This document shows, in pieces, positions 18,189 to 27,510 of a stretch of 64,000 bases of DNA. The stretch covers positions 310,001 through 374,000 of the forward strand of contig NZ_CP081149.1 of NCBI RefSeq assembly GCF_019665785.1, in the 5' to 3' direction. The position numbers and the translations under genes were made by a program. The DNA comes from Deefgea piscis (GTDB taxonomy: Bacteria > Pseudomonadota > Gammaproteobacteria > Burkholderiales > Chitinibacteraceae). Numbering within the stretch: position 1 is the stretch's first letter; every line of letters begins with the position of its first letter. The notes beneath the pieces were generated by a model, which was not told the origin of the DNA, ran no database searches, and was given only the letters and a program-made list of their open reading frames with translations.

Positions 18189-19064
18189 ATGAATCCAACG
18201 CCACCCACTGTACTAGTTTTTGCTGCGAATGATCCTTCTGGTGGTGCGGGTTTAATGGCCGATGTATTGACCCTTGCCTCACTGGGTTGCCACACCTTAC
18301 CGATTATTACCGCCATCACGGTGCAAGACAGCGCAGGCGTGCAAGAATTCCATGCCGTCGATTCTGAAATCGTTGATGAACAAGCGCGCTTTATTTTAGA
18401 AGACATCAAAATTGATGTGATTAAAGTCGGCATGGTCGGCAGCGTGGAAAACTTAGCGGTAATAGCTGAAATCGCCTCAGACTATCCAGATATTCCTTTA
18501 ATTTTAGAGCCGGTATTTAGCATGGGGCGCGGCGAGGAATTATCCAACGAAGAGCTGATTAGCGCGATGCGCGAATTGCTGTTGCCACACACGCATTTGG
18601 TTACGCCGAATAATACCGAAGCGCGATTATTGGCTTCCGACGATCCCGATGAGCAAGAAGAAATGCCGCTCGATGCCGCTGCGCAACGCATTTTGGAATG
18701 TGGCTGCGAGTATGTGTTAATCGCCGGAACGCATGAAAAAACGCCGAAAGTGGTCAACACCCTTTATAGCCGCTTAGGTCGAGTGCGCACCGATCAATGG
18801 CCACGTTTACCCGGCAGCTATCATGGGGCGGGCGCCACCTTGGCCTCGGCCATTGCCGGCGCACTCGCCAATGGTGCTGATATCGGTGATGCGGTAAAAG
18901 ACGCGCAAGACTTCACCTCGCAAGCGCTGTCGGCGGCATTTCGCCCGGGAATGGGGCAATTTGTTCCCGATAGAATGTTCTGGGCGCGCCCAACTGATGA
19001 AGAAGCAACCGCAGAAATCGAAGCGGCAATCCGTAAAGAATTAGAGCCACCAACCCAGTCATAA
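18189..19064 (+). CDS. thiD: Hydroxymethylpyrimidine/phosphomethylpyrimidine kinase
   Basis: 291 aa from the ATG at 18189; a GTG two codons earlier is possible. Ribokinase-like fold: ANDPSGGAGLMADVLTLASLG at the start, ITAITVQDSAGV, KVGMVGS, TPNNTEARLL, and GAGATLASAIAGALANG as the anion hole and catalytic loop. In ThiD the usual sequence is GTGCTLSSAIAA; here the segment reads HGAGATLASA, so Ala replaces Cys and the usual catalytic Asp position needs checking. It phosphorylates HMP twice in thiamine synthesis. It is divergent from rubredoxin, and a perfect parS follows its stop. Confidence 0.82.
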   Translation: MNPTPPTVLVFAANDPSGGAGLMADVLTLASLGCHTLPIITAITVQDSAGVQEFHAVDSEIVDEQARFILEDIKIDVIKVGMVGSVENLAVIAEIASDYPDIPLILEPVFSMGRGEELSNEELISAMRELLLPHTHLVTPNNTEARLLASDDPDEQEEMPLDAAAQRILECGCEYVLIAGTHEKTPKVVNTLYSRLGRVRTDQWPRLPGSYHGAGATLASAIAGALANGADIGDAVKDAQDFTSQALSAAFRPGMGQFVPDRMFWARPTDEEATAEIEAAIRKELEPPTQS

Positions 19065-19068
19065 ACGT

Positions 19069-19084
19069 TGTTTCACGTGAAACA
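19069..19084. promoter_or_regulatory. parS (ParB/Spo0J binding site), perfect
   Basis: TGTTTCACGTGAAACA is a perfect 16-bp palindrome identical to the widely conserved chromosomal parS sequence. It lies 5 bp after the thiD stop. Confidence 0.93.
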
Positions 19085-19170
19085 TCGCGGTATAAACGTG
19101 CCCAGCCAAAATTGAGTACAAACAATATATTCATTGCTGACGCATTTTTATACCGCTTCTTGGATTATTT

Positions 19171-19749
19171 ATGCCTCTCCCCCAAGTCATTGTTTTAAAC
19201 GGCAGTAGCAGCTCTGGTAAAACGGCCGTGGCCAAATTATTACAAGAAATGCTGCCACAGCAATATCTCAATTTCAGCATCGATATTGTGCTCTATTCCT
19301 TGCCCGCGAGTGATTTACGCAAAATGCAAACAGGTGCTGAAATCACTCGCCCCGGTTACGATTGGCCGAGTTTAGTTCGCGGCTATCATTATTGCTTACC
19401 TGCTTTGCTGCAAGCAGGTTGCCATTTATTGATTGATCATGCTTGGTGTGAGCGTGGAGAAAAACGCGAGTTGCTCACCGAACTGGCAGGTTATTCAGTG
19501 GCTTTAGTTGGCGTGTATTGTAATTCAGAGGTGGCAATGGCGCGCGAGCAAGCACGTCAAGATCGGGCGATTGGTTTGGTTGCTTGGCAAAGTGCGCGCG
19601 TTCATCAAGATATGCAATACGATTTGAATATTGATACGACAGGTATATCGCCACAAGTTGCAGCTGAAAAGCTATGTAGCGACATACTCAAACATGGTGC
19701 ATGGACGGGAGCAATCGAAACGCTAGAGCACTTGAATATGCTGAACTAA
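19171..19749 (+). CDS. Chloramphenicol phosphotransferase-like kinase
   Basis: 192 aa. A P-loop GSSSSGKT at residues 11-18 opens a small nucleotide kinase fold of the CPT family (PF07931). LLIDHAWCERGE and the VGVYCNSEVAMAREQARQDRAIGLVAWQ region match the lid and nucleotide-sensing segments of that family. Most chromosomal members have unknown substrates; true chloramphenicol resistance should not be assumed. Free-standing, with the DUF1993 gene next. Confidence 0.82.
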   Translation: MPLPQVIVLNGSSSSGKTAVAKLLQEMLPQQYLNFSIDIVLYSLPASDLRKMQTGAEITRPGYDWPSLVRGYHYCLPALLQAGCHLLIDHAWCERGEKRELLTELAGYSVALVGVYCNSEVAMAREQARQDRAIGLVAWQSARVHQDMQYDLNIDTTGISPQVAAEKLCSDILKHGAWTGAIETLEHLNMLN

Positions 19750-19808
19750 AGCACGATGATAGTAAGGGTCAACTCAGTCTTTCCATTTTACCAACGTAAG
19801 GAAGTGCC

Positions 19809-20309
19809 ATGTTCGACTACTACCAGCTCACCGTACCTGTTTACAATCGCGCACTAAACCAACTCGCTCATTTGCTGGATAAGGCAGCAGAATTTGCTGC
19901 GCATAAAAAAATCAGTGATGAAACCATGCTCGGTCTGCGTCTTGCACCCGATATGTTTAATCTAACCAAACAAGTGCAAATCGTTTGCGATAACGCCAAA
20001 TACTGCGTTGCTCGCCTCTCTGGTGTGACCGCTCCGGTGCATGAAGATGATGAAAAAACCTTTGCCGACTTGCAGCGGCGTATTGTTGCCACTCAAGAAT
20101 TTATTGAATCGGTATCAGAACACGATTTTAAAGACGCCGCCGGCAAAACGATTACATTGTCTTTTTTGCCTGATCATCCAATGAGTGCCGATGTTTATTT
20201 GCTCTCGTTTGTGCAACCTAATTTTTATTTCCACCTGACCACTGCTTATGCCATTTTACGCAGCAATGGCGTCGATATTGGCAAGCAAGACTATATGGGT
20301 CAAGTTTAA
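19809..20309 (+). CDS. DUF1993-family protein
   Basis: 166 aa, all-helical. It resembles DUF1993 (DinB-like four-helix bundle): YYQLTVPVYNRALNQLAHLLDKAAEFA at the start and YLLSFVQPNFYFHLTTAYAILRSNGVDIGKQDYMG at the end, where the HxxTAYxILRxxG pattern is characteristic. Function is unknown. AAGGAAG lies upstream of the start and a strong bidirectional terminator follows. Confidence 0.85.
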   Translation: MFDYYQLTVPVYNRALNQLAHLLDKAAEFAAHKKISDETMLGLRLAPDMFNLTKQVQIVCDNAKYCVARLSGVTAPVHEDDEKTFADLQRRIVATQEFIESVSEHDFKDAAGKTITLSFLPDHPMSADVYLLSFVQPNFYFHLTTAYAILRSNGVDIGKQDYMGQV

Positions 20310-20320
20310 ACATCGCCTAC

Positions 20321-20354
20321 AAAAAAACAGCACGGCTTGCCGTGCTGTTTTTTT
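20321..20354. terminator. Bidirectional terminator
   Basis: AAACAGCACGG and CCGTGCTGTTT form an 11-bp stem with a 4-nt loop. An A run precedes it and a T run follows, so it serves both the DUF1993 gene and the small convergent gene. Confidence 0.92.
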
Positions 20355-20538
20355 ATGCATTTTCTAATAATGCTAATTGAAGTAATTGTTGGCGTAGTGC
20401 TTCGATCGATTCAAGGCAGCCTGCTTGAGCAATTTCTTGTTCACCATCTGCGCTGATTTTATATAAACCGTAACGCATCAATTGTGGCTGTTGCGTCGTG
20501 CTCCAAACGGGGTGAATAGCGTAAGTCATGATCTTCAT
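20353..20538 (-). CDS. Small hypothetical protein
   Basis: About 61 aa; starts at 20538 and 20529 are both possible. The product reads MTYAIHPVWSTT..., then a polar helix rich in Leu and Gln ending EALRQQLLQLALLENA. It stops exactly at a bidirectional terminator, which supports a real gene. No family is recognised. Confidence 0.45.
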   Translation of the reverse strand: MKIMTYAIHPVWSTTQQPQLMRYGLYKISADGEQEIAQAGCLESIEALRQQLLQLALLENA

Positions 20539-20615
20539 CACTTTGAGCACGACGGCAAGAGGCCGTTGATCTATTGCTCTTAGCTTTAATATCGTTGAGA
20601 TTGGGCAAAACTGAA

Positions 20616-21197
20616 CTACCGCTGGTCAGCAAAATGCTGCACTGCGTCACTTGGCGTATTTTTATCCGCCCAGCACCAATGCCAAGGCTCATACACATAG
20701 CCATAACGATTGTCGCGTGGAAAAGACAAAGTAAAACCAAACTCAGCTGCATGCGAATTTAACCAAGCAAATGCCGGCGTATTTTCAAACTCTTCCGTCA
20801 CCACAGGGCCACCCGGCGTAAAAATATCCACCGCCCTACCTGTATGATGCTCGCTACACCCCGGTGGCGCGAGCACCTGTAAAACCTCGTCGATCAGCAC
20901 ACCTGCAATCAACTTTCTTTGGATTAACTCCACTTGCCGTGTGCTAGCTCGATAGGCCGATGCAATTTGTAAATCAACGCCATCTTGCCAAGCTGCCCGC
21001 TGCATCTGCGCCCATGCAGCAGCTGCCGCGGGAATCAATTGCCAGATTCGTCCATCGTCACTCACTGCCACATCGATTAATTCAGTGGCTTCGGTAAACA
21101 AGGTTAAATTGCGGCTTTGCAATAATTCAAAAGGTATGCCCAGCTCAGCCCATGCGACGGCTAGCTCTGGCGTCATACCTGATGGATGTGCTTTCAT
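20616..21197 (-). CDS. VanY-like D-Ala-D-Ala carboxypeptidase
   Basis: 193 aa, peptidase M15B family. The zinc motif SEHHTGRAVDIF gives the first His and Asp, and EPWHWCW the catalytic Glu and last His. SAYRASTRQVELIQRK is the usual substrate-site segment. No clear signal peptide is visible, so a different start or a cytoplasmic or released role is possible. The start abuts the parC stop with no gap, so it is cotranscribed with parC. Confidence 0.88.
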   Translation of the reverse strand: MKAHPSGMTPELAVAWAELGIPFELLQSRNLTLFTEATELIDVAVSDDGRIWQLIPAAAAAWAQMQRAAWQDGVDLQIASAYRASTRQVELIQRKLIAGVLIDEVLQVLAPPGCSEHHTGRAVDIFTPGGPVVTEEFENTPAFAWLNSHAAEFGFTLSFPRDNRYGYVYEPWHWCWADKNTPSDAVQHFADQR

Positions 21198-23567
21198 TTA
21201 AAATCCAGGCAGTTTAAATGCAGTGCTAATCGGCTTGCCTTTTTTGGCGCGTTTACCAATATACGGCGCCATTTCGTTCTCATTTAAAATCCACTCTTGC
21301 GCCTTACCGCCACGCCCTGTGTAATTAATGGTTAACGTTAAGCCGTCGCAAATGGTAATGGCATTGAGCTGATCTTTTGGATCAAGCGCCATGGTAATCA
21401 CACCACGTCCACCGCCAGTGAGCTGCTTAAATTCGCTATACGCAAATAAATGCAATTTACCTGCCGTCGATAAGCAAGCCACCAATGATGTTTCACGTGG
21501 AACAAAAGTCGACACCCGCAACAATGTCTCACTCTCTTCCAAGGTCAAAAATGCTTTACCGGCTTTTTGTCGACTGAGTAAATTATCAAACAAACAGCTA
21601 AAGCCATAACCACTCGAGTTGGCCAGCACCACCCAATCACCTAATTTAGCTGCCAGCATTTGGGTAATCCGCGTTTTAGCCACCAAATCAACCAAGGTCG
21701 TCACCGGCACGCCATCGCCACGTCCACCAGGGACCACCGAGGCTTGAATTGAATACACCCGACCATCACTGCCAAACAGCGCAATCTGGTCAATCGTGCG
21801 GCATTCAATCGCCGCCAATTGGCTGTCGCCGTCTTTAAAGCTCAGGCTTTGCAAATCAAGGCCATGCCCTTGGCGAGCACGTAACCAGCCTTTTTCTGAC
21901 AAAATAATCGTTACCGGCTCATCCACTACCGCCACTTCAGCAACGGCGCGTTCGGCGTGCTCAATTAAAGTACGACGAGGATCGGCGTATTTCTTTTTAT
22001 CAGCTTCGATTTCTTTGATAATTTGTTTTTGCATTGCGGCTGGATTAGCCAACAAGTTTTCTAGCTCGGTTTTTTCTGCACGCAGCGCCGACAATTCTTG
22101 CTCAATCTTAATCCCTTCAAGTCGCGCTAATTGGCGCAATCGAATCTCAAGGATGTCTTCAGCTTGGCGTTCCGATAACAAGAATGCCGCCATCAACGCC
22201 GATTTGGGCTCATCCGAATGACGGATGATGCGAATCACTTCGTCGATATTGAGCAGAACCAGCAAGCGCCCTTCCAGAATATGGATGCGATCATCGACTT
22301 GGCCCAAACGATGCTGGCAACGACGCGTCACCGTCACAAAGCGAAAATCAATCCACTCGGCGATTAAATCACGCAGCGTTTTTTGCCCAGGTCGACCATC
22401 ACGGCCAATGGTAACAATATTGATCGATAAGCTACTTTCTAAGCTGGTATGCGCTAACAGCAAATTCATCAAATCATCTGAGCTTTGCCGCGATGATTTT
22501 GGCTCAAATACCAAGCGAACTGATTTATCTTTTCCCGACTCATCGCGAACACGATCCAGCACGCTCAAAATCAATTGCTTAGTTTGCACTTGATCTTGGC
22601 TGAGCGCTTTTTTGCCTTTTTTCACTTTGGGATTAGTGAGCTCTTCGATTTCTTCTAATACTTTTTGGCTCGACGTACCTTGTGGCAATTCAGTCACCAC
22701 CATTTGCCATTGCCCACGCGCCAGATCTTCTTTTTCCCAACGAGCACGGACTTTCAAACTGCCACGGCCATTTTCATACGCGCTGGCGATGTCTTTATGC
22801 GAAGAAATAATTTGCCCGCCACCGGGTAAATCGGGGCCTTGGATATACGTCAGTAATTCAGCAGTCGATAATTTAGGATTACGAATCAGCGCAATACTCG
22901 CGTCCGCCACTTCGCCTAAATTATGCGATGGCATTTCAGTAGCCATCCCCACCGCAATCCCCGATGCGCCATTGAGTAGCAACATAGGCAATCGCGCCGG
23001 CAATAAAACCGGCTCTTGAAAAGCGCCATCATAATTTGGCGTGAAATCGGTGGTGCCTTTATCGAGCTCACCGAGCAGCAGATCCGCCACCGGCGTTAAA
23101 CGTGCCTCGGTATAACGATAAGCCGCAGCACCGTCACCATCGCGTGAACCAAAATTGCCATGACCATCAATCAAGGGATAGCGCAGCGAGAAATCTTGGG
23201 CAATACGAACCAAAGCGTCATACGCCGATTGGTCACCGTGGGGATGATATTTACCCAACACATCACCCACAATCCGCGCCGATTTCATCGGTTTGGCCGT
23301 CGCCATTAAACCTAGCTCGTGCATCGCGTATAAAATCCGCCGCTGCACGGGTTTTTGGCCATCTTCAATTTGCGGCAAGGCGCGGCTTTTCACCACGCTC
23401 ATGGCGTATTCAAGATAACTTTTTTCGGCATACAGTCCTAGCTGTACTGATTCACCATCATCAGGTACAGCAGAAACTTGAGTAGCAATAAAACGCGCAG
23501 CGCCGCCTTGATTGGGTTTCAAGGGCGTTGCAGACATTTCTACGGGGTCGAGTAAATCATCAGACAT
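21198..23567 (-). CDS. parC: DNA topoisomerase IV subunit A
   Basis: 789 aa. The winged-helix cleavage core has [17 protein letters not shown] (71-87) and the catalytic Tyr152 in [31 protein letters not shown] and [23 protein letters not shown] lie in the tower and coiled-coil regions, with a short beta-pinwheel C-terminus. With ParE it decatenates daughter chromosomes. At the quinolone-binding position equivalent to E. coli Ser80 the residue is Gln113 ([10 protein letters not shown]). A parS variant lies within the gene at 21489. The vanY-like gene follows directly; parE is 9 kb away on the same strand. Confidence 0.96.
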   Translation of the reverse strand: MSDDLLDPVEMSATPLKPNQGGAARFIATQVSAVPDDGESVQLGLYAEKSYLEYAMSVVKSRALPQIEDGQKPVQRRILYAMHELGLMATAKPMKSARIVGDVLGKYHPHGDQSAYDALVRIAQDFSLRYPLIDGHGNFGSRDGDGAAAYRYTEARLTPVADLLLGELDKGTTDFTPNYDGAFQEPVLLPARLPMLLLNGASGIAVGMATEMPSHNLGEVADASIALIRNPKLSTAELLTYIQGPDLPGGGQIISSHKDIASAYENGRGSLKVRARWEKEDLARGQWQMVVTELPQGTSSQKVLEEIEELTNPKVKKGKKALSQDQVQTKQLILSVLDRVRDESGKDKSVRLVFEPKSSRQSSDDLMNLLLAHTSLESSLSINIVTIGRDGRPGQKTLRDLIAEWIDFRFVTVTRRCQHRLGQVDDRIHILEGRLLVLLNIDEVIRIIRHSDEPKSALMAAFLLSERQAEDILEIRLRQLARLEGIKIEQELSALRAEKTELENLLANPAAMQKQIIKEIEADKKKYADPRRTLIEHAERAVAEVAVVDEPVTIILSEKGWLRARQGHGLDLQSLSFKDGDSQLAAIECRTIDQIALFGSDGRVYSIQASVVPGGRGDGVPVTTLVDLVAKTRITQMLAAKLGDWVVLANSSGYGFSCLFDNLLSRQKAGKAFLTLEESETLLRVSTFVPRETSLVACLSTAGKLHLFAYSEFKQLTGGGRGVITMALDPKDQLNAITICDGLTLTINYTGRGGKAQEWILNENEMAPYIGKRAKKGKPISTAFKLPGF
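21489..21504. promoter_or_regulatory. parS variant inside parC
   Basis: TGTTTCACGTGGAACA differs from the perfect palindrome at one position and fits the accepted parS consensus. It is inside the parC coding sequence (C-terminal pinwheel region). Confidence 0.85.
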
Positions 23568-23688
23568 GGATCAGGCCAAAGTGAATCTAGCCTCGTATTC
23601 TATCTGCCTGAATGGCTAGGTTCAAAGCGCTAACGACAAACAACAAAAGATATATTGAACTCAGGGTATATGTAAGAATACTGTTATA

Positions 23689-26295
23689 GTGTGCAAGGCC
23701 CATTTTTATTCGCTCGAGCACGAATTGCAAACCAAGATATCACTACGATTTGCCGTGAGTTTTACCTTTGCCGCCCTACTCATTTTGGCGCTATTGCTCA
23801 GTAGTTGGCTGCAATTTCAAAACCAAAATAAGGCCATTGAAAACCTAGCTGAAAAAATCATGTCCGCACAGGCCAATGAAGTGCGCCATCAATTGCTGGA
23901 TTTTTTATCTGCGCCAATTTTAAATAATCAAATCCTCAATAATTTATCTGAAATTAAATCCATCAATACCGCAACTGATTTAAGTGCACTGAATCAACCC
24001 TTTATTAATACCTATACCCAAGTGCTAGGTAATAAACCGGCACTGAGCCTAATTGGTTTTGGTAGTGTTAGCGGGCAATTTATCGCCCTAATGCGAGAGC
24101 AACAAATCACTCGCCTACTACTAAAAGACCAAAGAACTCAAGACCAACTGCAGCTATACCCAAACACCGAAATCAGTGCCGATAGTCAAACCCTCCCCGG
24201 TTACGACCCCAGAGAACGGCCTTGGTATCAAGCAGCAATCCACAGCGGCCAAGCCAGCTGGTCAGATGTCTATGCCACATTCAATCAAGAACAATCGGCC
24301 ACCTTGTCATATTCCAGTCCGGTATATAACCAGGACAATCAGCTCATCGGGGTGATAATGAGCGATATTAATATCGATCATTTCAATCAGTTTTTACTTC
24401 AACAAGCCCAACCAGGTCATGGCGCAATCTTTATCGTTGATCAACAACAACGCTTAATTACGCACTCCTCTCCTCGTAGCGTAATGAGCGCCAATCCAGA
24501 CCCACAGGCCCCAGCGCAGCGCACATTCGCCAAAGACAGTGAGCAAGCCCAAATTCGTGCCGCCAGTGCCTTACTCAATCAAGGGCCCAATTTGCGCACT
24601 CACTTTCAAGTACAAGGCGAGCGCATTTATTTTCAATCCATTTCACTGAATAATCAGCCCGGCATTGATTGGCGGATTATTATTTTAATTCCTGAAAAAG
24701 ACCTGATTGGCAATCTAAAACAAAATCAACGCAATACCGTGCTGGTCATTTTATTGATTGGTCTTGCAGTAGCCATGTTGGCATGGTGGGTATTAGGGCG
24801 TATCACTCGGCCTATTATTTCTACTACCTTGGCTGCAGAAAAACTCGGACATGCCGATTGGCAAGCGATTCCTAGCTCAGGCATTCAGCTTAAAGAAACC
24901 GCCCTACTGACCAAAACCTTTAATGAGATGGCAGGCAAGCTGGCACTCTCTTTTGAGCAACTCAATCAACAGATCCGTTTTGACTCAATGACAGGGCTTA
25001 TGAATCGCAATGGCCTTGCTGTTGCCATCAATGATTGGGCTTATACCCCAAGCCAGTCGCAGCTGATGTTGCTGATTGGTTTAGATGGCTACCGCGCCAT
25101 CAACGACAGCGTAGGCCATGAGCTCGGCGATGCCCTATTGCAATCGATTGCCGTGCGACTGATCGAGCATCTGCCACCCAATGCCTTACTCGCTCGAACC
25201 GCCGGTGCTGAATTTACGATTTTATTGCCCGAAATCAGTAGCCCAGAAGATGCGACCTATACCACGCTGCGTTATCTAGCCTATTTTTCAGAAGCCTTTC
25301 AAGCCGAACAATCAGCCGATGAAATCGTCGTCACCGCATCCATTGGCGCAGTGTATGAACGCTTTCGACGTTGTGATTTAACCGATTGGCTGCGTAATGC
25401 CAGCGTGGCCCTCGGCAAGGCCAAAGCCAAAGGCTTTGGTTCTTATACGCTATTTGAAGCGCAAATGATTGAGCAATCCATCGCCAAAACACGGCTCACT
25501 TCTGAGCTTAAACTGGCGCTGGAGCGACAAGAATTCCGCGTGTTTTTCCAGCCGGTGATCGATTTACAAAATGGCGAAACCATAGGCGCAGAAGCGCTGA
25601 TTCGTTGGGAAAGCCCACGCGGTATGATTTCCCCCGGCGTATTTATCCCAGCTGCAGAAGATTCAGGACTGATTTTACAAATTGGAAATTGGGTATTGCG
25701 AGAGTCTTGCCTGCAAATTGCCAATCAGCTTAAAGCCGGCTGGCGGGCTGATTTTGACGTGCATGTGAATGTCTCAGTACGGCAATTAATTCAATCTGAT
25801 TTTTATGAGCAACTGCAGTTTATTTTGCAAAGCACTGGCTTACCGGCACATAACCTCACGCTAGAAATCACTGAATCTTGTTTAGTCACCCAAAGCGAAG
25901 TGGTCGCCAAATTAATTCGCCGTGTTCGTGCCCTTGGCGTCGGCATTGCGATTGATGACTTTGGCACCGGCTATTCATCGTTAGCGTATTTGCATCAATT
26001 TGATTTTGACTACCTTAAAATCGATCAATCCTTTATCGCCAGAATGCTCGAAAACATTCAAGACGAAGCGATTGTCTCGGCCATTATCAGTATGGCTTCC
26101 GGCTTTAAAGTGATTTTAGTCGGTGAAGGCGTAGAGACTGAAGCCCAAGCCAACCGTCTACGCGAGCTAGGTTGCCAGCGGGTTCAGGGTTATTTCTTTG
26201 GGCGACCAGCGCCATTAGCGGCATGGACTGACGATATTATTCAACAAAAAGACCAGAAAGAAAACAAAGGTATATTGTCCAATACTTTGATTTAA
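23689..26295 (+). CDS. Membrane sensor with degenerate GGDEF and EAL domains
   Basis: 868 aa with a GTG start; a TTG at codon 13 is an alternative. Order: TM1 (about 20-40), a dCache-like periplasmic sensor (about 45-345, with GYDPRERPWYQAAI typical), TM2 (351-370), HAMP (371-425), GGDEF-like (430-595), EAL (605-850). The GGDEF signature is AGAEF (505-509), so cyclase activity is unlikely, though GTP sensing is possible. The EAL domain keeps EAL (635-637), LEITES, DDFGTGYSSL, LKIDQSF and GEGVETEAQ, so it should be an active c-di-GMP phosphodiesterase. It lies divergent from parC and stands alone. Confidence 0.93.
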   Translation: MCKAHFYSLEHELQTKISLRFAVSFTFAALLILALLLSSWLQFQNQNKAIENLAEKIMSAQANEVRHQLLDFLSAPILNNQILNNLSEIKSINTATDLSALNQPFINTYTQVLGNKPALSLIGFGSVSGQFIALMREQQITRLLLKDQRTQDQLQLYPNTEISADSQTLPGYDPRERPWYQAAIHSGQASWSDVYATFNQEQSATLSYSSPVYNQDNQLIGVIMSDINIDHFNQFLLQQAQPGHGAIFIVDQQQRLITHSSPRSVMSANPDPQAPAQRTFAKDSEQAQIRAASALLNQGPNLRTHFQVQGERIYFQSISLNNQPGIDWRIIILIPEKDLIGNLKQNQRNTVLVILLIGLAVAMLAWWVLGRITRPIISTTLAAEKLGHADWQAIPSSGIQLKETALLTKTFNEMAGKLALSFEQLNQQIRFDSMTGLMNRNGLAVAINDWAYTPSQSQLMLLIGLDGYRAINDSVGHELGDALLQSIAVRLIEHLPPNALLARTAGAEFTILLPEISSPEDATYTTLRYLAYFSEAFQAEQSADEIVVTASIGAVYERFRRCDLTDWLRNASVALGKAKAKGFGSYTLFEAQMIEQSIAKTRLTSELKLALERQEFRVFFQPVIDLQNGETIGAEALIRWESPRGMISPGVFIPAAEDSGLILQIGNWVLRESCLQIANQLKAGWRADFDVHVNVSVRQLIQSDFYEQLQFILQSTGLPAHNLTLEITESCLVTQSEVVAKLIRRVRALGVGIAIDDFGTGYSSLAYLHQFDFDYLKIDQSFIARMLENIQDEAIVSAIISMASGFKVILVGEGVETEAQANRLRELGCQRVQGYFFGRPAPLAAWTDDIIQQKDQKENKGILSNTLI

Positions 26296-26316
26296 AAGGA
26301 TTGGACGAATATACCC
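26269..26316. repeat. Hairpin at the end of the GGDEF-EAL gene
   Basis: GGTATATTGTCCAAT (26269-26283) and ATTGGACGAATATACC (about 26300-26315) are near-perfect inverted arms around a loop of about 16 nt. The structure spans the stop codon and has no T run, so it may be an mRNA-stabilising structure or a binding site. Confidence 0.45.
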
Positions 26317-26375
26317 ATGCTGTTGAATTTCTATATAGCTAATGCAATGCGCGAATCATCTGCGCCAATCCCAAG

Positions 26376-27350
26376 CTATTTATTCCCATGCTGCAAAACA
26401 TAATCAATCGCGGCGCAGATGGTCGCTACTTGGGCTCGATTGCATTGCTCAGCGGTGGCATTGGGGCTATCGGGATACACTTCGGTCGTCGTGACATACA
26501 TCGCATCAGTCATGCCGCCGCAAAGACCCAAAGCTTGTTTAGCATAATTGATTACGCCCAATTGCTGTAATGGCTCACCAATAATGCAGCCCGCGGCATC
26601 GGCGGCGGCAATATGCGTCACTTGGCTAACCGCAGAGATTAATGCCTGTTGAAATTCAGGTTGGGGATTTTCACTATCGCCAACCAAATAAAAGCCATCA
26701 GGAATATCGTGATATTCAAAAGCCACACCATCACGAGCGGCTTTAGCCGGACCAAACTCTGAATTGTCGGTATCGGTTGTTTCGTGCAAATCGATATGCA
26801 ACGCCACATTTTGGGTTTGTGCGCGAATAAAGGCCATCGCAGCGGCGGATTCTGCTGCTGGGCTATGCTCGACAAAAGCGCGATTCGGATCAATGGCCAG
26901 CGGATTCCAGCGATTAATCGTTTCATAAGCCCAAGGGCTAATACACGGCAAAATTAATAAATTAACCGCAGCCTGATAATGGCTCAATTTTTGGGCAATA
27001 AATTGCAAAGCCCCTTGCACACCACTGGTTTCATAACCATGTACCCCACCAGTGACTAAAACCGTTGGACGATGCGCTTGCCAATCACGGCTACGTACAG
27101 CAAACAATGGATACTGCGCCAAACCCTGAGGCTGATAGTCCAAGACCGCATATTCCACCAACTCGGCCCAATCGGCCAGTGGCGAATCTCGATCTAATAA
27201 TAAGGTCGTTAATGGGCTAACCACTTCATCCCAGTAGTTGCGCTTTCTTTGCTGTATCGCCAGCCAATCGGCTTTTTCTTTTGCTTGCCAAGCTATACCC
27301 AATGTACCGATCGGATAAATAGGCTGATTTACAGTGCTCGATTTTGTCAT
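26376..27350 (-). CDS. M14-family metallopeptidase
   Basis: 324 aa. Zinc carboxypeptidase-like motifs: VTGGVHGYETSGVQGA (HxxE ligands) and HIDLHETTDTDNSEF (third His). No signal peptide is seen, so it is probably cytoplasmic. It belongs to the M14 group with succinylglutamate desuccinylase/aspartoacylase-like members rather than classical secreted carboxypeptidases. The substrate is unknown. It is convergent with the GGDEF-EAL gene. Confidence 0.82.
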   Translation of the reverse strand: MTKSSTVNQPIYPIGTLGIAWQAKEKADWLAIQQRKRNYWDEVVSPLTTLLLDRDSPLADWAELVEYAVLDYQPQGLAQYPLFAVRSRDWQAHRPTVLVTGGVHGYETSGVQGALQFIAQKLSHYQAAVNLLILPCISPWAYETINRWNPLAIDPNRAFVEHSPAAESAAAMAFIRAQTQNVALHIDLHETTDTDNSEFGPAKAARDGVAFEYHDIPDGFYLVGDSENPQPEFQQALISAVSQVTHIAAADAAGCIIGEPLQQLGVINYAKQALGLCGGMTDAMYVTTTEVYPDSPNATAEQCNRAQVATICAAIDYVLQHGNK

Positions 27351-27462
27351 GAGGATACGCCTTAAAATTACTCAGTAATTCAACTATACCATCGCAACAC
27401 CGCGTCGCAAGCGTGCTGGTATGGCAAAAAAAACCGCAGAAAAAAATCAAAATAATCCAAAC

Positions 27463-27488
27463 ATAAAAAAAGGCGCCCGAAGGCGCCT
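27463..27488 (-). terminator. Terminator after the LivJ-like gene
   Basis: AGGCGCC-CGAA-GGCGCCT is a 7-bp GC-rich stem with a tetraloop, with a T run on the minus strand. Confidence 0.92.
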
Positions 27489-27510
27489 GATCTTTGTTGC
27501 TATCAGTGGC

